A DNA stretch of 64,000 nucleotides. It comes from Massilia sp. H-1 (GTDB lineage: Bacteria > Pseudomonadota > Gammaproteobacteria > Burkholderiales > Burkholderiaceae_D). The translations under genes were made by a program, and so were the position numbers. Below, in pieces: positions 10,141 to 19,454 of the stretch. The stretch's first letter is position 1, and each line of letters opens with the position of its first letter. A model generated the notes under the pieces. It made no database searches. It had not been told where the DNA came from and saw only the letters and a program-made list of their open reading frames with translations. The stretch is from positions 558,001 to 622,000 of the forward strand of contig CP087969.1 in assembly GCA_024703915.1 (NCBI GenBank), read 5' to 3'.

Positions 10141-11467
10141 ATGACGCAAGAACACCCCCGAAAGCAGAAGCGATCCAATCCCTCTTTCGCCCTGAAGTTA
10201 TTTCCGCACACGCCCAAGATTCACTTGGAGCTATTCGATTGGCGCAAGCTAGTTCGAATTGGTTGATTGCGGGTGTCGCATTCTTAATTGCTACTGTATT
10301 AATCGGATATGTGTGCCTTGGCACTTTTACTCGAAAAGCACGCGTAAGTGGCATCACGGTAGCTAGTGGCGGCATTATCAGTATAAAAGCACCAAATGCT
10401 GGAGTAATGACGCAGAGTTACATTGCCGAAGGCCAATACGTCAAGGCAGGTGACCCGCTCTTCGTTTTGTCGACACAAAACCAAAGTGAGCGCGGAAAGA
10501 TTACCGCGTTGGTGTCGAACCAATTGTCGGCCCGCAGTAATAGTCTAGATCAGGAAGAGCGACTTCGCATTGGACAGACGGAAGAGAATCGGCGCATATT
10601 AGAGCTTAAGCAGCAAGGTGCGCAAGGCGAGATTTCTCAGTTAGAGGAAGAAATTGTCTATGCACAGAGACGCCATGCTCTGGCAATTGAAGAGATCGAT
10701 AGATTTCAAACGCTTCGGGATAATGGTTTCGTTTCAGAAATGCAGCTTCAACAAAAGCGAAAGCTTACTCGAGGCAAGTAGAAGTCTTTCTGTTTTACGG
10801 CGCGAGAAACTCCATCTCACTAGCAGTTTAGCGACGCTGCAAGCAGAAATCCTCTCGCTTTCCAAAAGTTTGGGAGTAGAGAGAAGCCAGCTTGAGCGAG
10901 AACGTTCTACTCTAAAACAAGATATGGCCGAAAATACAAATCATGAAGGAAGGCTAATTGTTGCACCTCGAAAACGGCTTTATTACCGCGTTTGCGACTC
11001 AGGTTGGCGAAAGCATTAGCATCGACCAGCATCTTGCGGCGTTGACTCCTGGGAATTTTGATACAAACAAGTCCGAAGTACCAGTTGAGGCACATCTTTT
11101 TGTCACCAGCAAAGATTCTGGTTTTGTCGAAAAAGGCCAGAAAATTTTAATAAGATACCAGGCTTACCCATATCAAAAGTTTGGGCTTTTCCATGGAACG
11201 ATAACCGCTATCAGCAACACGCCTTTTGCGCCACACGAACTTCCTTCGAGTTTGGCCAGCACGGTTCTGAGTAAGAATGCAGTTGGAAACAATACTAGTG
11301 AATCTTTATTTAGAATTCGAGTTGAACTGGATGCTCAGAAAATTGAGGTTCATGGAAAGCTTATAGGAATTCGACCAGGAATGACGCTGGACGCAGATAT
11401 CTTGCTTGAAGACAAACGTATATGGGAATGGATACTGGAACCTTTGATTGCAGTGGCGAGGCGATAG
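10141..11467 (+). CDS. HlyD-family membrane fusion protein of a peptide exporter (MchE/CvaA-like)
   Basis: The periplasmic adaptor linking an inner-membrane ABC exporter to a TolC-type channel. The start is ATG 10141 (MTQEHP); one C missing from the C-run at 10155 gives the frame EAIQSLFRPEVISAHAQ, a typical cytoplasmic start. One membrane span follows (SSNWLIAGVAFLIATVLIGYVCLG), then a lipoyl-like half (GGIISIKAPNAGVMTQSYIAEGQYV), a long coiled coil (residues about 130-250) and the beta-barrel end LIGIRPGMTLDADILLE. Breaks near 10755 and 10970. About 435 residues. Base composition is much more AT-rich than the core. It precedes the GG-leader peptide and its C39 ABC partner. Confidence 0.75.
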
Positions 11468-11625
11468 GCTCGCACCATCAAATTGGTCCCATAGACACCG
11501 AAACAGTAAATTTAGCAATGTGGATGCACATTGCTTAGGGATTGTTTGCGACAGGTTGTCGGAAACATTGCATGGCCTCCATGTCACACGATATGGATAA
11601 TTTTTTATATGAAAGTAGAATTAGT

Positions 11626-11952
11626 ATGCGTACAATTACCACCGAAGAACTGTCTATTATTTCTGGCGGCGAAGGGGAAGCTTCCGGCGGCAACACCACC
11701 ACGGCAGTTCCTTCTGGCGGCGTCAGCACCACCACCTCAACGAACGGCACTACGACAACTGTTACTGTCTTCCCAAATGGAACCACCAACACGACTGTTA
11801 CCCGCCCTGACGGACACGGAAAAAGCATTACAACGACTGTCGTTTCTGGTGCATCCGGTTCAGGTTCAATCAGTGGATCGATCGGTGGCGCGAGTGGAAG
11901 CGCGAGTGGATCGGGCGGTTCGGGCGGTCGTATCGAGACGAGTTATTGTTGA
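11626..11952 (+). CDS. Candidate class II microcin-like precursor with double-glycine leader
   Basis: A 108-residue peptide. Residues 1-15 are MRTITTEELSIISGG, close in length and pattern to the colicin V leader (MRTLTLNELDSVSGG) that C39 peptidases cut after GG. The predicted 93-residue mature part is almost wholly Gly, Ser, Thr and Asn, with a central VTVFPNGTTNTTVTRPDGHG, a Gly-Ser tail (SGSISGSIGGASGSASG) and the ending RIETSYC. An upstream in-frame ATG at 11581 would add 15 residues; 11626 is preferred because it gives the standard leader. It sits between the HlyD-type adaptor and the TraB/GumN and ABC genes. The frame has no breaks. Antibacterial activity is inference; an adhesive or signalling peptide is possible. 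Confidence 0.65.
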   Translation: MRTITTEELSIISGGEGEASGGNTTTAVPSGGVSTTTSTNGTTTTVTVFPNGTTNTTVTRPDGHGKSITTTVVSGASGSGSISGSIGGASGSASGSGGSGGRIETSYC

Positions 11953-11988
11953 CTTCGATACTAAGTAACGATATCACATTCTAGTCCA

Positions 11989-12019
11989 GGAACCTCGCTC
12001 TGCAAGGAGAGAGGTTCTT
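11989..12019 (+). terminator. Hairpin after the microcin-like gene
   Basis: An imperfect inverted repeat (GGAACCTC...GAGGTTCTT with inner CTCT/AGAG) lies between the peptide stop and the next ATG. Without a long T-run it may attenuate transcription, keeping the export genes lower than the peptide, or protect the peptide mRNA end. Confidence 0.4.
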
Positions 12020-12033
12020 AAAAGGTTACCCCC

Positions 12034-13071
12034 ATGCTAAGAGTCGTATCAATCTGGTTGTCAATAACTCTTCTTATCATTTTTACGATAGGCGACGTCA
12101 ACGCAGCCGAAACAGCCCGACTTTTTATCGCACAAAAAAATGATCACATAGCGTTTCTCTTGCCTATTACTCATAAACCATCGAAACTGGAAAAAGATCC
12201 TTATCTGGAAAATGTAATAAGCGAAGTTGCGCGACGATCGACAAGCATATACGATGAGTCGGCATGGAAATTTCAAATTTTTGATTTCGCCCTGTTACCA
12301 TGCAAAGTTACATCGCAGTTTTCAAATAAAACAATTGCTCTTCTCGACCCCACTTTCAACTATATTAGCAGATACGACTCTCATCGTTTTCCTGCGCCGG
12401 AATATTTGCAGGAGAAGGAATTTGCAAAGCTAATGATCGTGTTGTTAGGTCCTGTGTCACTCATTGACAGGGCACTTCCGGACCGGTTCGCACCCCATGA
12501 AACACACGTCGCTGCGATGCTTGCTTCACATTATGGGATTAAACGACAGACGATTGAAGGCATGCAAGATTTTCATCGCAGTTATTGTTCGCTTACGCCG
12601 GACGAGAGGGAAGGCGCAGTCAAGGCCGCCGTTGCAATGTTTGAAGGATATAAAAATTCACAAAACCAAGATTCGTCAAAGCGCTACGAGGGGTGGTTGC
12701 GTTGTATAAAGATTTCGGCATTTCACTCCGCCCCTACACATAGTACGCGCTCGTCGAGTTGCAGCCCTTCCGGAAGAAGCAAGTCTAGACAGAGCCTAGA
12801 CAAATTTCTTTTGGCAAACAGAAACTCGTACTGGCTAAATGAAATAGAGAGAGTCTCTGAAACTGATGCTGTCCCTTTTTATGCACTAGGCGCGGAACAC
12901 TTTATTGAAAATTCTGCAGGAGATGGGCTACTGCGAATGCTCGAGAAAGATGGATTTCAAATCTCACTCGCCAGCTCGCTTAAAGACATTCCATCTTCGA
13001 TATTTGAACGGAAGGCCACGATGGTTATTCCGAACAAAGACGATTCTCTTAAATCAAACCTGCCTAATTAA
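12034..13071 (+). CDS. Exported TraB/GumN-family protein linked to the peptide exporter
   Basis: A 345-residue protein with a Sec signal (SIWLSITLLIIFTIGDVNAAE). The N-terminal part holds FLLPITHKPSKLEKDPYLENVI, matching the strand-plus-His region of TraB/PrgY/GumN (Tiki-like) proteins. The C-terminal part, FLLANRNSYWLNEIE then VPFYALGAEHFIENSAGDGLL, matches the family's conserved GxxH block. These proteins are putative metallopeptidases, and TraB/PrgY dampen peptide pheromones. The stop overlaps the exporter start (TAATG), so translation is coupled. A role in immunity against, or turnover of, the exported peptide is my inference. Residues about 235-262 read oddly and may hide two compensating indels. 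Confidence 0.6.
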   Translation: MLRVVSIWLSITLLIIFTIGDVNAAETARLFIAQKNDHIAFLLPITHKPSKLEKDPYLENVISEVARRSTSIYDESAWKFQIFDFALLPCKVTSQFSNKTIALLDPTFNYISRYDSHRFPAPEYLQEKEFAKLMIVLLGPVSLIDRALPDRFAPHETHVAAMLASHYGIKRQTIEGMQDFHRSYCSLTPDEREGAVKAAVAMFEGYKNSQNQDSSKRYEGWLRCIKISAFHSAPTHSTRSSSCSPSGRSKSRQSLDKFLLANRNSYWLNEIERVSETDAVPFYALGAEHFIENSAGDGLLRMLEKDGFQISLASSLKDIPSSIFERKATMVIPNKDDSLKSNLPN

Positions 13072-15181
13072 TGCATTTAACACTACAAACTGAGGCCTCT
13101 GAATGCGGTTTGGCATGCCTCGCAATGATCATGAGTCATCACGGTAATCATAACGAGTTGGCGGATTTACGGCGACGTTTTTCCGTTAGTCTCAAGGGAT
13201 TAACAATGGCGCAGTTGATGCGTCACGCATCCGCAATGAGTCTTACGACTAGACCGCTCCGGGTTGACCTAGATGAAATTAAGAAACTTGCGCTCCCATG
13301 CATTCTGCATTGGAATTTGAACCATTTCGTCGTTCTAAAAAAAATTGAGACCGGATGGAATGGTCACATTTCGCTACTCCTGCTTGACCCGGCAATCGGT
13401 GAGCGTCGCGTGAATCTCGAGGAAACGTCCAAATATTTCACTGGTGTGGCGCTAGAGATATCACCAAGTCCCGAGTTCCAACTTGCGGACAAAAGAAGAC
13501 GTTCCGATCGGGGTTCTGACTGGTCATATTGTAGGTTGGAAGCGCTGCGGTCCAAGTAATACTACTAGCGTTCGCATTGGAAGTTTTTTCAATCGCTGCA
13601 CCTTTATTTAATCAGTTCGTCATCGATGAAGTGATCGTAAGCGGCGATCGTGAATTGCTAACGGTGTTGGTCCTTGGCTTTGGCTTACTCATGGTAACGC
13701 AAAGCGCTATCGGCTTGGCGCGGAGTTGGTTCTTATTGCGCTGGAGCATGGAAATTGGCTACCAATGGGCGGGCCGGGTGTTTTCGCACTTACTACGGCT
13801 GCCCGTCTCGTTTTTCGAAAAAGACATTTGGGTGATATCGCTTCATGATTCGGCAGTATTGGAGCTATCCAGGGCACTCTCACGAGCCTGTTTGTGGAAA
13901 GCTTCTTGGACGGAATCATGGCACTGTTAGCTCTAGGAATGATGTTAATGTACAGCGGCAAACTGACCATTTTGGTGGTTGCTGGCGCCGTGATGTATTC
14001 CTTACTACGCATGGCTTTTTATCATCCGTTTCATGACGCTGCCCAAGCGCGTCTGGTACTTGCAGCCAAGGAAAGCACCTATTTTTTTGAAACCTTACGG
14101 GCTATCACTCCGTTAAAATTATTTGGTCGAGAGGTCGAACGAGGTGCCCGCTGGCAAAATCTGCGGATGGATGTTCAAAACCGGGACGTAAAAACTGAGA
14201 AATTATCAATACTATTTCGCGTGAGCAGCACGTCGATCTTTTCAATACAAAGCCTTGCCCTCATTTATACAGGCGCCGGACTTGTAATGCAAAACTCAAT
14301 GACCGTAGGAATGTTAATGGCATTCTCAAGTTACGCTGGCACATTTTCTGGTCGGATTTTTAGCCTAATTGACCTATTTGTCAATTTAAAGATGCTGAAT
14401 CTGCATACAGAACGTCTTTCCGATATTGTTCTTGAAAAGCCGGAACGGAGACTATGTCAGGAGATCGATATTAGCGGAATCGCAGCAGACATCACATTAA
14501 AAAATGTTAGATTTCGGTATGCGGATGGCGAGCCATGGGTGATTGATGGTGTGAATATTACCATACCCGCAGGGCAGAGCATTGTGCTTGTCGGACCGAG
14601 CGGCTGCAGGGAAAACTACACTGTGCAAAATTATTCTGGGATTACTGGAGCCGGTTGAAGGGGAAATATTACTAGGGAATACTCCAATTCAAAATGTGGG
14701 GATTTCGGCATATCGAAAGATTATTGGAACTGTAATGCAAGATGACGTACTACTTTCGGGCACAATTCGTGACAACATCAGTTTTTTTGATACGAATGTA
14801 GACGATAGCTGGATTCAGGGAATGCGCTGCGCAGGCAGCGATTCATGAGGATATTGCAGCAATGCCGATGAGCTATCAAACATTGGTTGGTGATCTGGGG
14901 AGCAGCCTTTCTGGAGGGCAAAAGCAACGTGTTCTGCTAGCGCGCTATACAAAAAGCCGAAAATTTTGGCACTGGACGAAGCAACAAGTCATCTTGATAT
15001 TGATAATGAACGTAAAGTTAACAAGATTCTCGGTGGTTTATCATTGACAAGAATTATGATCGCGCATCGCCCGGAGACCATCAATTCAGCAGAACGCGTG
15101 GTAACTATTCGTGATGGAAAAGCTTTTGAAGTGCCCAGAGATCTGCAAACGGAATGCACTCAAAAAATGTTGAGTCATTAG
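13071..15181 (+). CDS. C39-peptidase ABC transporter for double-glycine peptides (MchF/CvaB-like)
   Basis: It cleaves GG leaders and exports the peptide. The N-terminal C39 domain has Gln6, catalytic Cys12 (ECGLAC), His85 (NLNHFVVL) and Asp106 (LLDPAIG). The membrane domain runs from LLAFALEVFSIAAPLFNQFVIDE; the ATPase has Walker A GPSG[C/A]GKTT near 14590, signature LSGGQKQR, Walker B ILALDEATSHLD and IMIAHR. Breaks at about 13500, 13545, 13825, 13851 (CGA to TGA), 14605, 14818 and 14950 lie mostly in homopolymers or GC repeats. About 700 residues, normal length. Probably functional if those are read errors; genuine decay is not excluded because few of these breaks are the GCCGGC type. Confidence 0.75.
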
Positions 15182-15249
15182 ATCAACCCCGATTTTAGCA
15201 GGTCAAGCCGACCAGTCGTCGAACGACCACTGTGATGCTGGACCTCGAA

Positions 15250-15385
15250 CTAATCCTTGAACATGATGTAAGTACGCTCTTGCCGCAACCACGATTCGAC
15301 GGCGTTCCACCCGCGCTTGATCCAGTCGAGGACCGACTGCTTAGGTAGCCTATTCCAGCCCTCTAACTGGCAATCGCAGCGTGGA
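15250..15385 (-). repeat. Right copy of the repeat bracketing the microcin-like cluster
   Basis: Minus-strand translation gives LPKQSVLDWIKRGWNAVESWLRQERTYIMFKD, then a stop, a shortened version of the protein at 9517-9865. It is directly preceded on that strand by the end of the intact integrase gene, just as the left copy is preceded by an integrase remnant. Confidence 0.55.
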
Positions 15386-16590
15386 AAGCGGAGAGGTTCC
15401 AGAATCACAGTAGGTCGCCCAGGCTTGCATGAGGACAATCCGCTTCTCGATCAGATCCCCACGACGGTACGCGGCTTCAACCCGATCCGGCAGACTGTGC
15501 GCCAGTGCGTGTTCGCAAACTTCCCGTGGGAAGGCGTTGCCAGGTGCTTCAGCGCACCAGTCTCGAAACGTTGACCGAAACCCGTGAATAGTGATGTCGT
15601 CCCGCCCCATGCGACGCAACACGGCAGTGAGACTCATATCGGAAAGGTCCGTGCCTTTTCGCATCCCGGGAAAAACGCTTGCCGACCGCCGAGGCATTGC
15701 CTCCAACAATGCAATGGCGGCGGTCGACAGGGGAACACGATGTTCTTTGCCTAACTTCATACGGCTGGCCGGTATGGTCCACAGCTTACCCGCCAGATCC
15801 AGTTCGTCCCACCTGGCGCCCCGTACCTCGCCAGAGCGGCAAGCGGTGAGGATGGCGAACTCCGTGGCGCGCGCCGCAACACCCTCTCGCGCACGCAAGT
15901 CGATCATGAATTTCGGCATATCGCCCCAGGGTAAGGCTGGATGATTCTGGACGGGTGCAATCTTATGTGGATTGGCAAGCAGATTTTCAAGATGTCCACG
16001 CCATCGCGCCGGATTCTCGCCCTCGCGGTACCCGCTCACTGTAGCCCAATCCAGAATGCTCTCAATCCTGCCGCGCAGTCGTGTGGCCGTCTCGGTTTTG
16101 CTTCCCCAAATCGGCGCAAGCACTTTGACGACCAGTTCTGTCGTAACGTCGGCAATCGGCAACTGGCCAATGATCGGACTTGCATAAGTTGCGAGGGTAG
16201 CTTCCCATTGAGCAGCATGCTTGAGGCTCTTCCACCCATGTCTGTGGGCTGCGACGTACGATTGAGAACATTGGTCGAACGAAATTAGTCGCGCGTGGCG
16301 AAGCCGCTCAGCAATCTTCCCGGCATTTCGCTCGGCTATTGGATCTTTCCCACGGAGTACCATCTCGCGGCATTCCTTGGCCCTGACGCGCGCCGCAGCA
16401 AGGTCGACGGTATGAAGCGAGCCCAGGCCCATTTCTCTGCGCTTGCCATGCAGTTGGAAGGGAAAGATCCAGCTCTTGGTTCCCGCTGGAGAGATTTGAA
16501 GGCAGAGGCCTAAGCGCCGTCATGGTGGTAGCCAGGCTTGTCCAGCCTGGCAATGCCCAGCACTGACAGCTTCTTGATCTGCAGAGCCAT
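15350..16590 (-). CDS. Tyrosine integrase (P4-like, DUF4102 N-terminus)
   Basis: About 412 residues. The start MALQIKKLSVLGIARLDKPG at 16590 leads into a break at 16508 (DGA|GLCLQISPAGTKSW, complement of GCTTAGGC for GCCGGC). The core-binding domain includes SQSYVAAHRHGWKS. The catalytic domain has Arg in LTACRSGEVRGARW, HRVPLS, HGFRSTFRDWC (His-x-x-Arg), LAHSL and a Tyr in VEAAYRRGDLIEKR. It points away from the tRNA-Ser 3'-end copy at 16713, so it probably drove integration of a neighbouring element to its left that may include the microcin-like block. Confidence 0.85.
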
Positions 16591-16603
16591 GAAACCCTAC
16601 CCC

Positions 16604-16636
16604 CCTCTCTACCCCCACCGTTAGGTGGATTCTAGC
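16604..16636 (-). promoter_or_regulatory. GGGGGTA leader repeats upstream of the minus-strand integrase
   Basis: On the minus strand the leader carries two GGGGGTA-type motifs (GTGGGGGTAGAG, GGGGGGTAGGG) just before the integrase ATG. The divergent integrase at 16895 has a matching arrangement. Shared spacing and sequence suggest a ribosome-binding control element or a recombinase/excisionase binding site. Confidence 0.4.
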
Positions 16637-16691
16637 GGCTTTTGGCGGACGGTGGCGGACACCAGATTTGCGTTTTCTCCTATGAAGAATC

Positions 16692-16719
16692 AAAAAAAGC
16701 TCCCGTGAGGGAGCTTTTT
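16692..16719. terminator. Rho-independent terminator at the distal att site
   Basis: AGCTCCC-GTGA-GGGAGCT stem flanked by A7 and T5, so it can act in both directions. The tRNA-Ser copy at 38388 has an analogous terminator in the same place, showing that integration duplicated the tRNA 3' end together with a terminator-like context. Confidence 0.7.
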
Positions 16720-16741
16720 CTTCATGCTGGCGGAGAGGGTG
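16713..16741. repeat. att direct repeat, distal end of the tRNA-Ser island
   Basis: A 29-bp direct repeat of 38409-38437. It begins GCTTTTTCTTC and ends GGCGGAGAGGGTG. The second half is the acceptor 3' end of tRNA-Ser including CCA. It marks the island boundary and is 154 bp from the integrase start at 16895. Confidence 0.85.
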
Positions 16742-16867
16742 TCCCCCGTTCAACGGTCTGGCCACGTCGTAATCGGCTGCACAAGTGCCCTTCCTCATAG
16801 TGCTGGCGGGTGCCTTGCAATATTGACTTGTCTCAAATGGTATCACGCGGTAGCATTCAATCTCATC

Positions 16868-16894
16868 CCGGTTGGGGGGTAAGTTGAGGGGTAG
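16868..16894 (+). promoter_or_regulatory. GGGG(G)TA leader repeats upstream of the plus-strand integrase
   Basis: The leader GGTTGGGGGGTAAGTTG then AGGGGTAGATG repeats the GGGGTA motif immediately before the ATG at 16895. It mirrors the leader of the divergent integrase, about 300 bp away across the att site. Confidence 0.4.
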
Positions 16895-18151
16895 ATGAAA
16901 ATGCCACGCGTTGCGAAGGAACTTGGCCCGCTCGACATCAAACGACTGACGGCGCCTGGGTACCATGCTGTAGGGGTTGTACCCGGCCTGCATCTACAGA
17001 TCACCAAGACCGGCTCCCGTTCCTGGGTCCTGCGTACCACGGTTGGCGCCAAGCGTCGTGAAATTGGACTTGGTCAATACCCTGCCGTTGGACTCGCACT
17101 TGCTCGGGAGAAAGCGCAGGCAGCCCGCGACCAGGTCAAGGATGGTGTCGACCCGGTCGAAGTGAAGGCTGCGGCCCGTCGCTCGTTGATTCAACAACAG
17201 CACGCTGCCAAGGCACTGGCATGGACGTTTAAACGTTGCACTGAAAAATACATCGAAGCGATGGCGCCTGGCTGGCGCAACGACAAACATACACAGCAGT
17301 GGACCAATACGATGACCACGTATGCCTTCCCCATCATCGGCGACCTGCCAGCGGACCACATTAGAATCGATCATGTAATTGCCGTCATTCAACCCCATTG
17401 GCTGACCAAGAACGAAACGATGAACCGTGTGCGCAACCGCATCGAGCTGGTCTTGGACTGGGCAGCGGTAATGAAATACCGGGATGGGGACAACCCGGCG
17501 CGCTGGAAGGGTAATTTAGACAAGTTACTACCAAAACGTTCCAGCGTTGCGCCCGTGGAAAGCCACGCGGCTGTTGCCGAGAGCAACCTGTTCGACTTTA
17601 TGGCGCGGTTGCGCCAGGTTGAAGGCATCAGCGCCCGGTGCCTTGAGTTCGTCGTTCTGACCGTCGCACGCTCTGGTGAGGCACGGCTGGCGACGTGGGG
17701 AGAAATCGATTGGTCCACCTGCACCTGGAACATACCTGGCGGCCGCATGAAATCGGGACGAGACCATCGAGTCCCCTTGTCGGCACCAGCGATCACGCTG
17801 CTACGGGCGTTACCGAGGCTGGAAGGTGAAGATCTTGTTTTCCCAGGTCGGGTTGCTCATAAACCGCTTTCCGACATGGCCCTGTTGGCGGTGATGAGGA
17901 GGATGAAAGTGGATGCCGTTCCCCATGGATTCCGGTCCTCGTTCTCGTCCTGGTGCGCTGCGTCGACGTCGTACCCCATGGAAGTACGCGAAATGGCCCT
18001 GGCCCACGCCATCGGAAATGACACCGTCGGTGCGTACCAGCGGTCCGATCTATTTGAAAAGCGGCGCCTGATGATGTCTGCATGGGCCAAACTATTGACT
18101 GGCGCACCCCCAAGACCCAAGGTCGCTAAGACCACGAGGAACAATGAATAG
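16895..18151 (+). CDS. Tyrosine integrase of the tRNA-Ser island
   Basis: An unbroken 418-residue frame. The N-terminal DUF4102-like domain (LGPLDIKRLTAPGYHAVG, GLHLQITKTGSRSWVLR) is followed by a SAM-like core-binding domain (residues about 100-200) and the catalytic domain: Arg in LTVARSGEARLATW, HRVPLSAPA, PHGFRSSFSSWC (His-x-x-Arg), LAHAIG and Tyr in VGAYQRSDLFEKRR. It recombines the element at the tRNA-Ser 3' end. The start ATG-AAA-ATG has a second ATG two codons on. It is related to, but clearly diverged from, the integrase at 15350-16590. Confidence 0.9.
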   Translation: MKMPRVAKELGPLDIKRLTAPGYHAVGVVPGLHLQITKTGSRSWVLRTTVGAKRREIGLGQYPAVGLALAREKAQAARDQVKDGVDPVEVKAAARRSLIQQQHAAKALAWTFKRCTEKYIEAMAPGWRNDKHTQQWTNTMTTYAFPIIGDLPADHIRIDHVIAVIQPHWLTKNETMNRVRNRIELVLDWAAVMKYRDGDNPARWKGNLDKLLPKRSSVAPVESHAAVAESNLFDFMARLRQVEGISARCLEFVVLTVARSGEARLATWGEIDWSTCTWNIPGGRMKSGRDHRVPLSAPAITLLRALPRLEGEDLVFPGRVAHKPLSDMALLAVMRRMKVDAVPHGFRSSFSSWCAASTSYPMEVREMALAHAIGNDTVGAYQRSDLFEKRRLMMSAWAKLLTGAPPRPKVAKTTRNNE

Positions 18152-18401
18152 TTTCCATCCACGGCGTTCAATCAAGTTCCATAGGCACGCCGTCAATCTG
18201 CGATCGTGCACTGCGTTGTTGATGCTGAACAGGCCGACGGTCGTCCTGCCTCGGGCATTGAGGGCTACGCGACATCGCAAGGTGATGTCGCCAACCTGGC
18301 GGAAATCGCTTATCAAAGCCCGAAAGATGCTGTCGCCGCTGCCCCAGGCATTCAGGCTAAATAAGTCCATCTCCATGACCCGTTGCGCAGACCTCAGGCT
18401 C

Positions 18402-19170
18402 ATGAAATGGACGGCTGCACAACGTACGTACATTTCAAATAATACGAAGCTGCCGGATGCCTTGGACATGCTGGATGAACTGGATGAGCTGGAACGGAAC
18501 TCGTACTCCGAGGCCGACTTCGAGCGTGACAGGAACGACCCTGACAACTGGATCATCACGCCCGAATTCGGGGTGACACCGCAATCAGTTAACTTCGAGG
18601 GCTTTCGTTTTCTCCTGGTGGTCCAAGGCGAAAATCAAGAAAGTGCCGCATCGTGTCGCTCGATGTTGCGCTCGGCTCGAAAAAGGTGCGACAACAGTTT
18701 TCAACTAGGTCAGCGCTCGACCGTTGCGCGGAGGAGGCCAACTACCTGACGGCTTCCGAATGGACCTCCGCGCACTTTTCCGCGTATGCCTTTCGGGCCT
18801 TCGAATCATCCCTTGCGGCCGCCGTTAATCCCGGGACGCGGGAATCGGATCGGTTCGGATGGGTAGCTTCAGCCGGGGCCATCACAGCAATGTGGTTTGC
18901 TGACGACCGTGTCGAAATCGAAAAACTGCGCCGCGCAAACGCACGCCTAAGACGACCGGAGGCAAGATCAGTGCCGCGAGGCGCAAGGAAAGCGATGGTG
19001 CGCTCGATAAGGCAGCTCTTATGGAAGCTGCAATGGCGCTTGGCTGGCCGATGAAATCGTATGGCGTCTCGAAGAAACTCAGCCGCCAGTTCAACAGGAC
19101 GCCTGCTTACATCTCAGATATTTTGAAAGCGGAAAAAGAATTGCGGAATCAACGGGGCTTCATCCCGTAA
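18402..19170 (+). CDS. Unknown island protein
   Basis: Read across two breaks (about 18630 and 18945). It starts MKWTAAQRTYISNN, has an acidic stretch (LDMLDELDELERNS, DRNDPDNWIITPEFG), a middle part FGWVASAGAITAMWFADDRVEIEKL and a basic helical end SYGVSKKLSRQFNRTPAYISDIL. The end resembles a DNA-binding helix-turn-helix (residues about 225-250), which I infer only from pattern. It directly follows the integrase. The start is uncertain, since an open frame extends further upstream. Confidence 0.4.
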
Positions 19171-19247
19171 TTGCAGCCAAATCGAACCTGCCTTCCCTGC
19201 CAGAATTGGTTTCAAGGCGTCTCACCGAGACGCAAGGAGACCCAACA

Positions 19248-19454
19248 ATGGCAAAATACTTTTCCCGCATTTCCGATGTCGCGTCCAGCCCCCGCCGCAA
19301 AGGCCGCTACCCCGTGTCGCGCGCGACCCTCTGGCGGTGGGTCGCTGCCGGGACCTTTCCAAAGCCAGTCAAGCTCAGCCCTGGTGTAACTGCCTGGGAC
19401 AACGACGATCTCGATGCCTATGACGCCGCACGCGGTGTAAAGGGGGCAAAGTGA
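19248..19454 (+). CDS. AlpA-family regulator / excisionase-like protein
   Basis: A 68-residue MerR-like winged-helix protein: FSRISDVASSPRRKGRYPVSRATLWRWVAAGTFPKPVKLSPGVTAWDNDDLDAYDAAR. The pattern, helix-turn-helix with WRWVAAGTFPKPV and a final W..DDLDAY, is typical of AlpA, which controls island integrase genes or acts in excision. A strong AAGGAGA ribosome-binding site lies just upstream, and the stop overlaps the next start. The frame is unbroken. Confidence 0.8.
   Translation: MAKYFSRISDVASSPRRKGRYPVSRATLWRWVAAGTFPKPVKLSPGVTAWDNDDLDAYDAARGVKGAK

Noticed and set aside
14450..15181. Loss of ATPase function in the peptide exporter from the broken Walker A
   Set aside because: The change is one extra base beside GGC/GCAGG, a context that shows the same error in serS; real loss cannot be claimed from this sequence.
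16724..16741. A second tRNA-Ser gene at the distal att site
   Set aside because: Only the acceptor 3' end is present; the sequence diverges from the tRNA after GGGTG.
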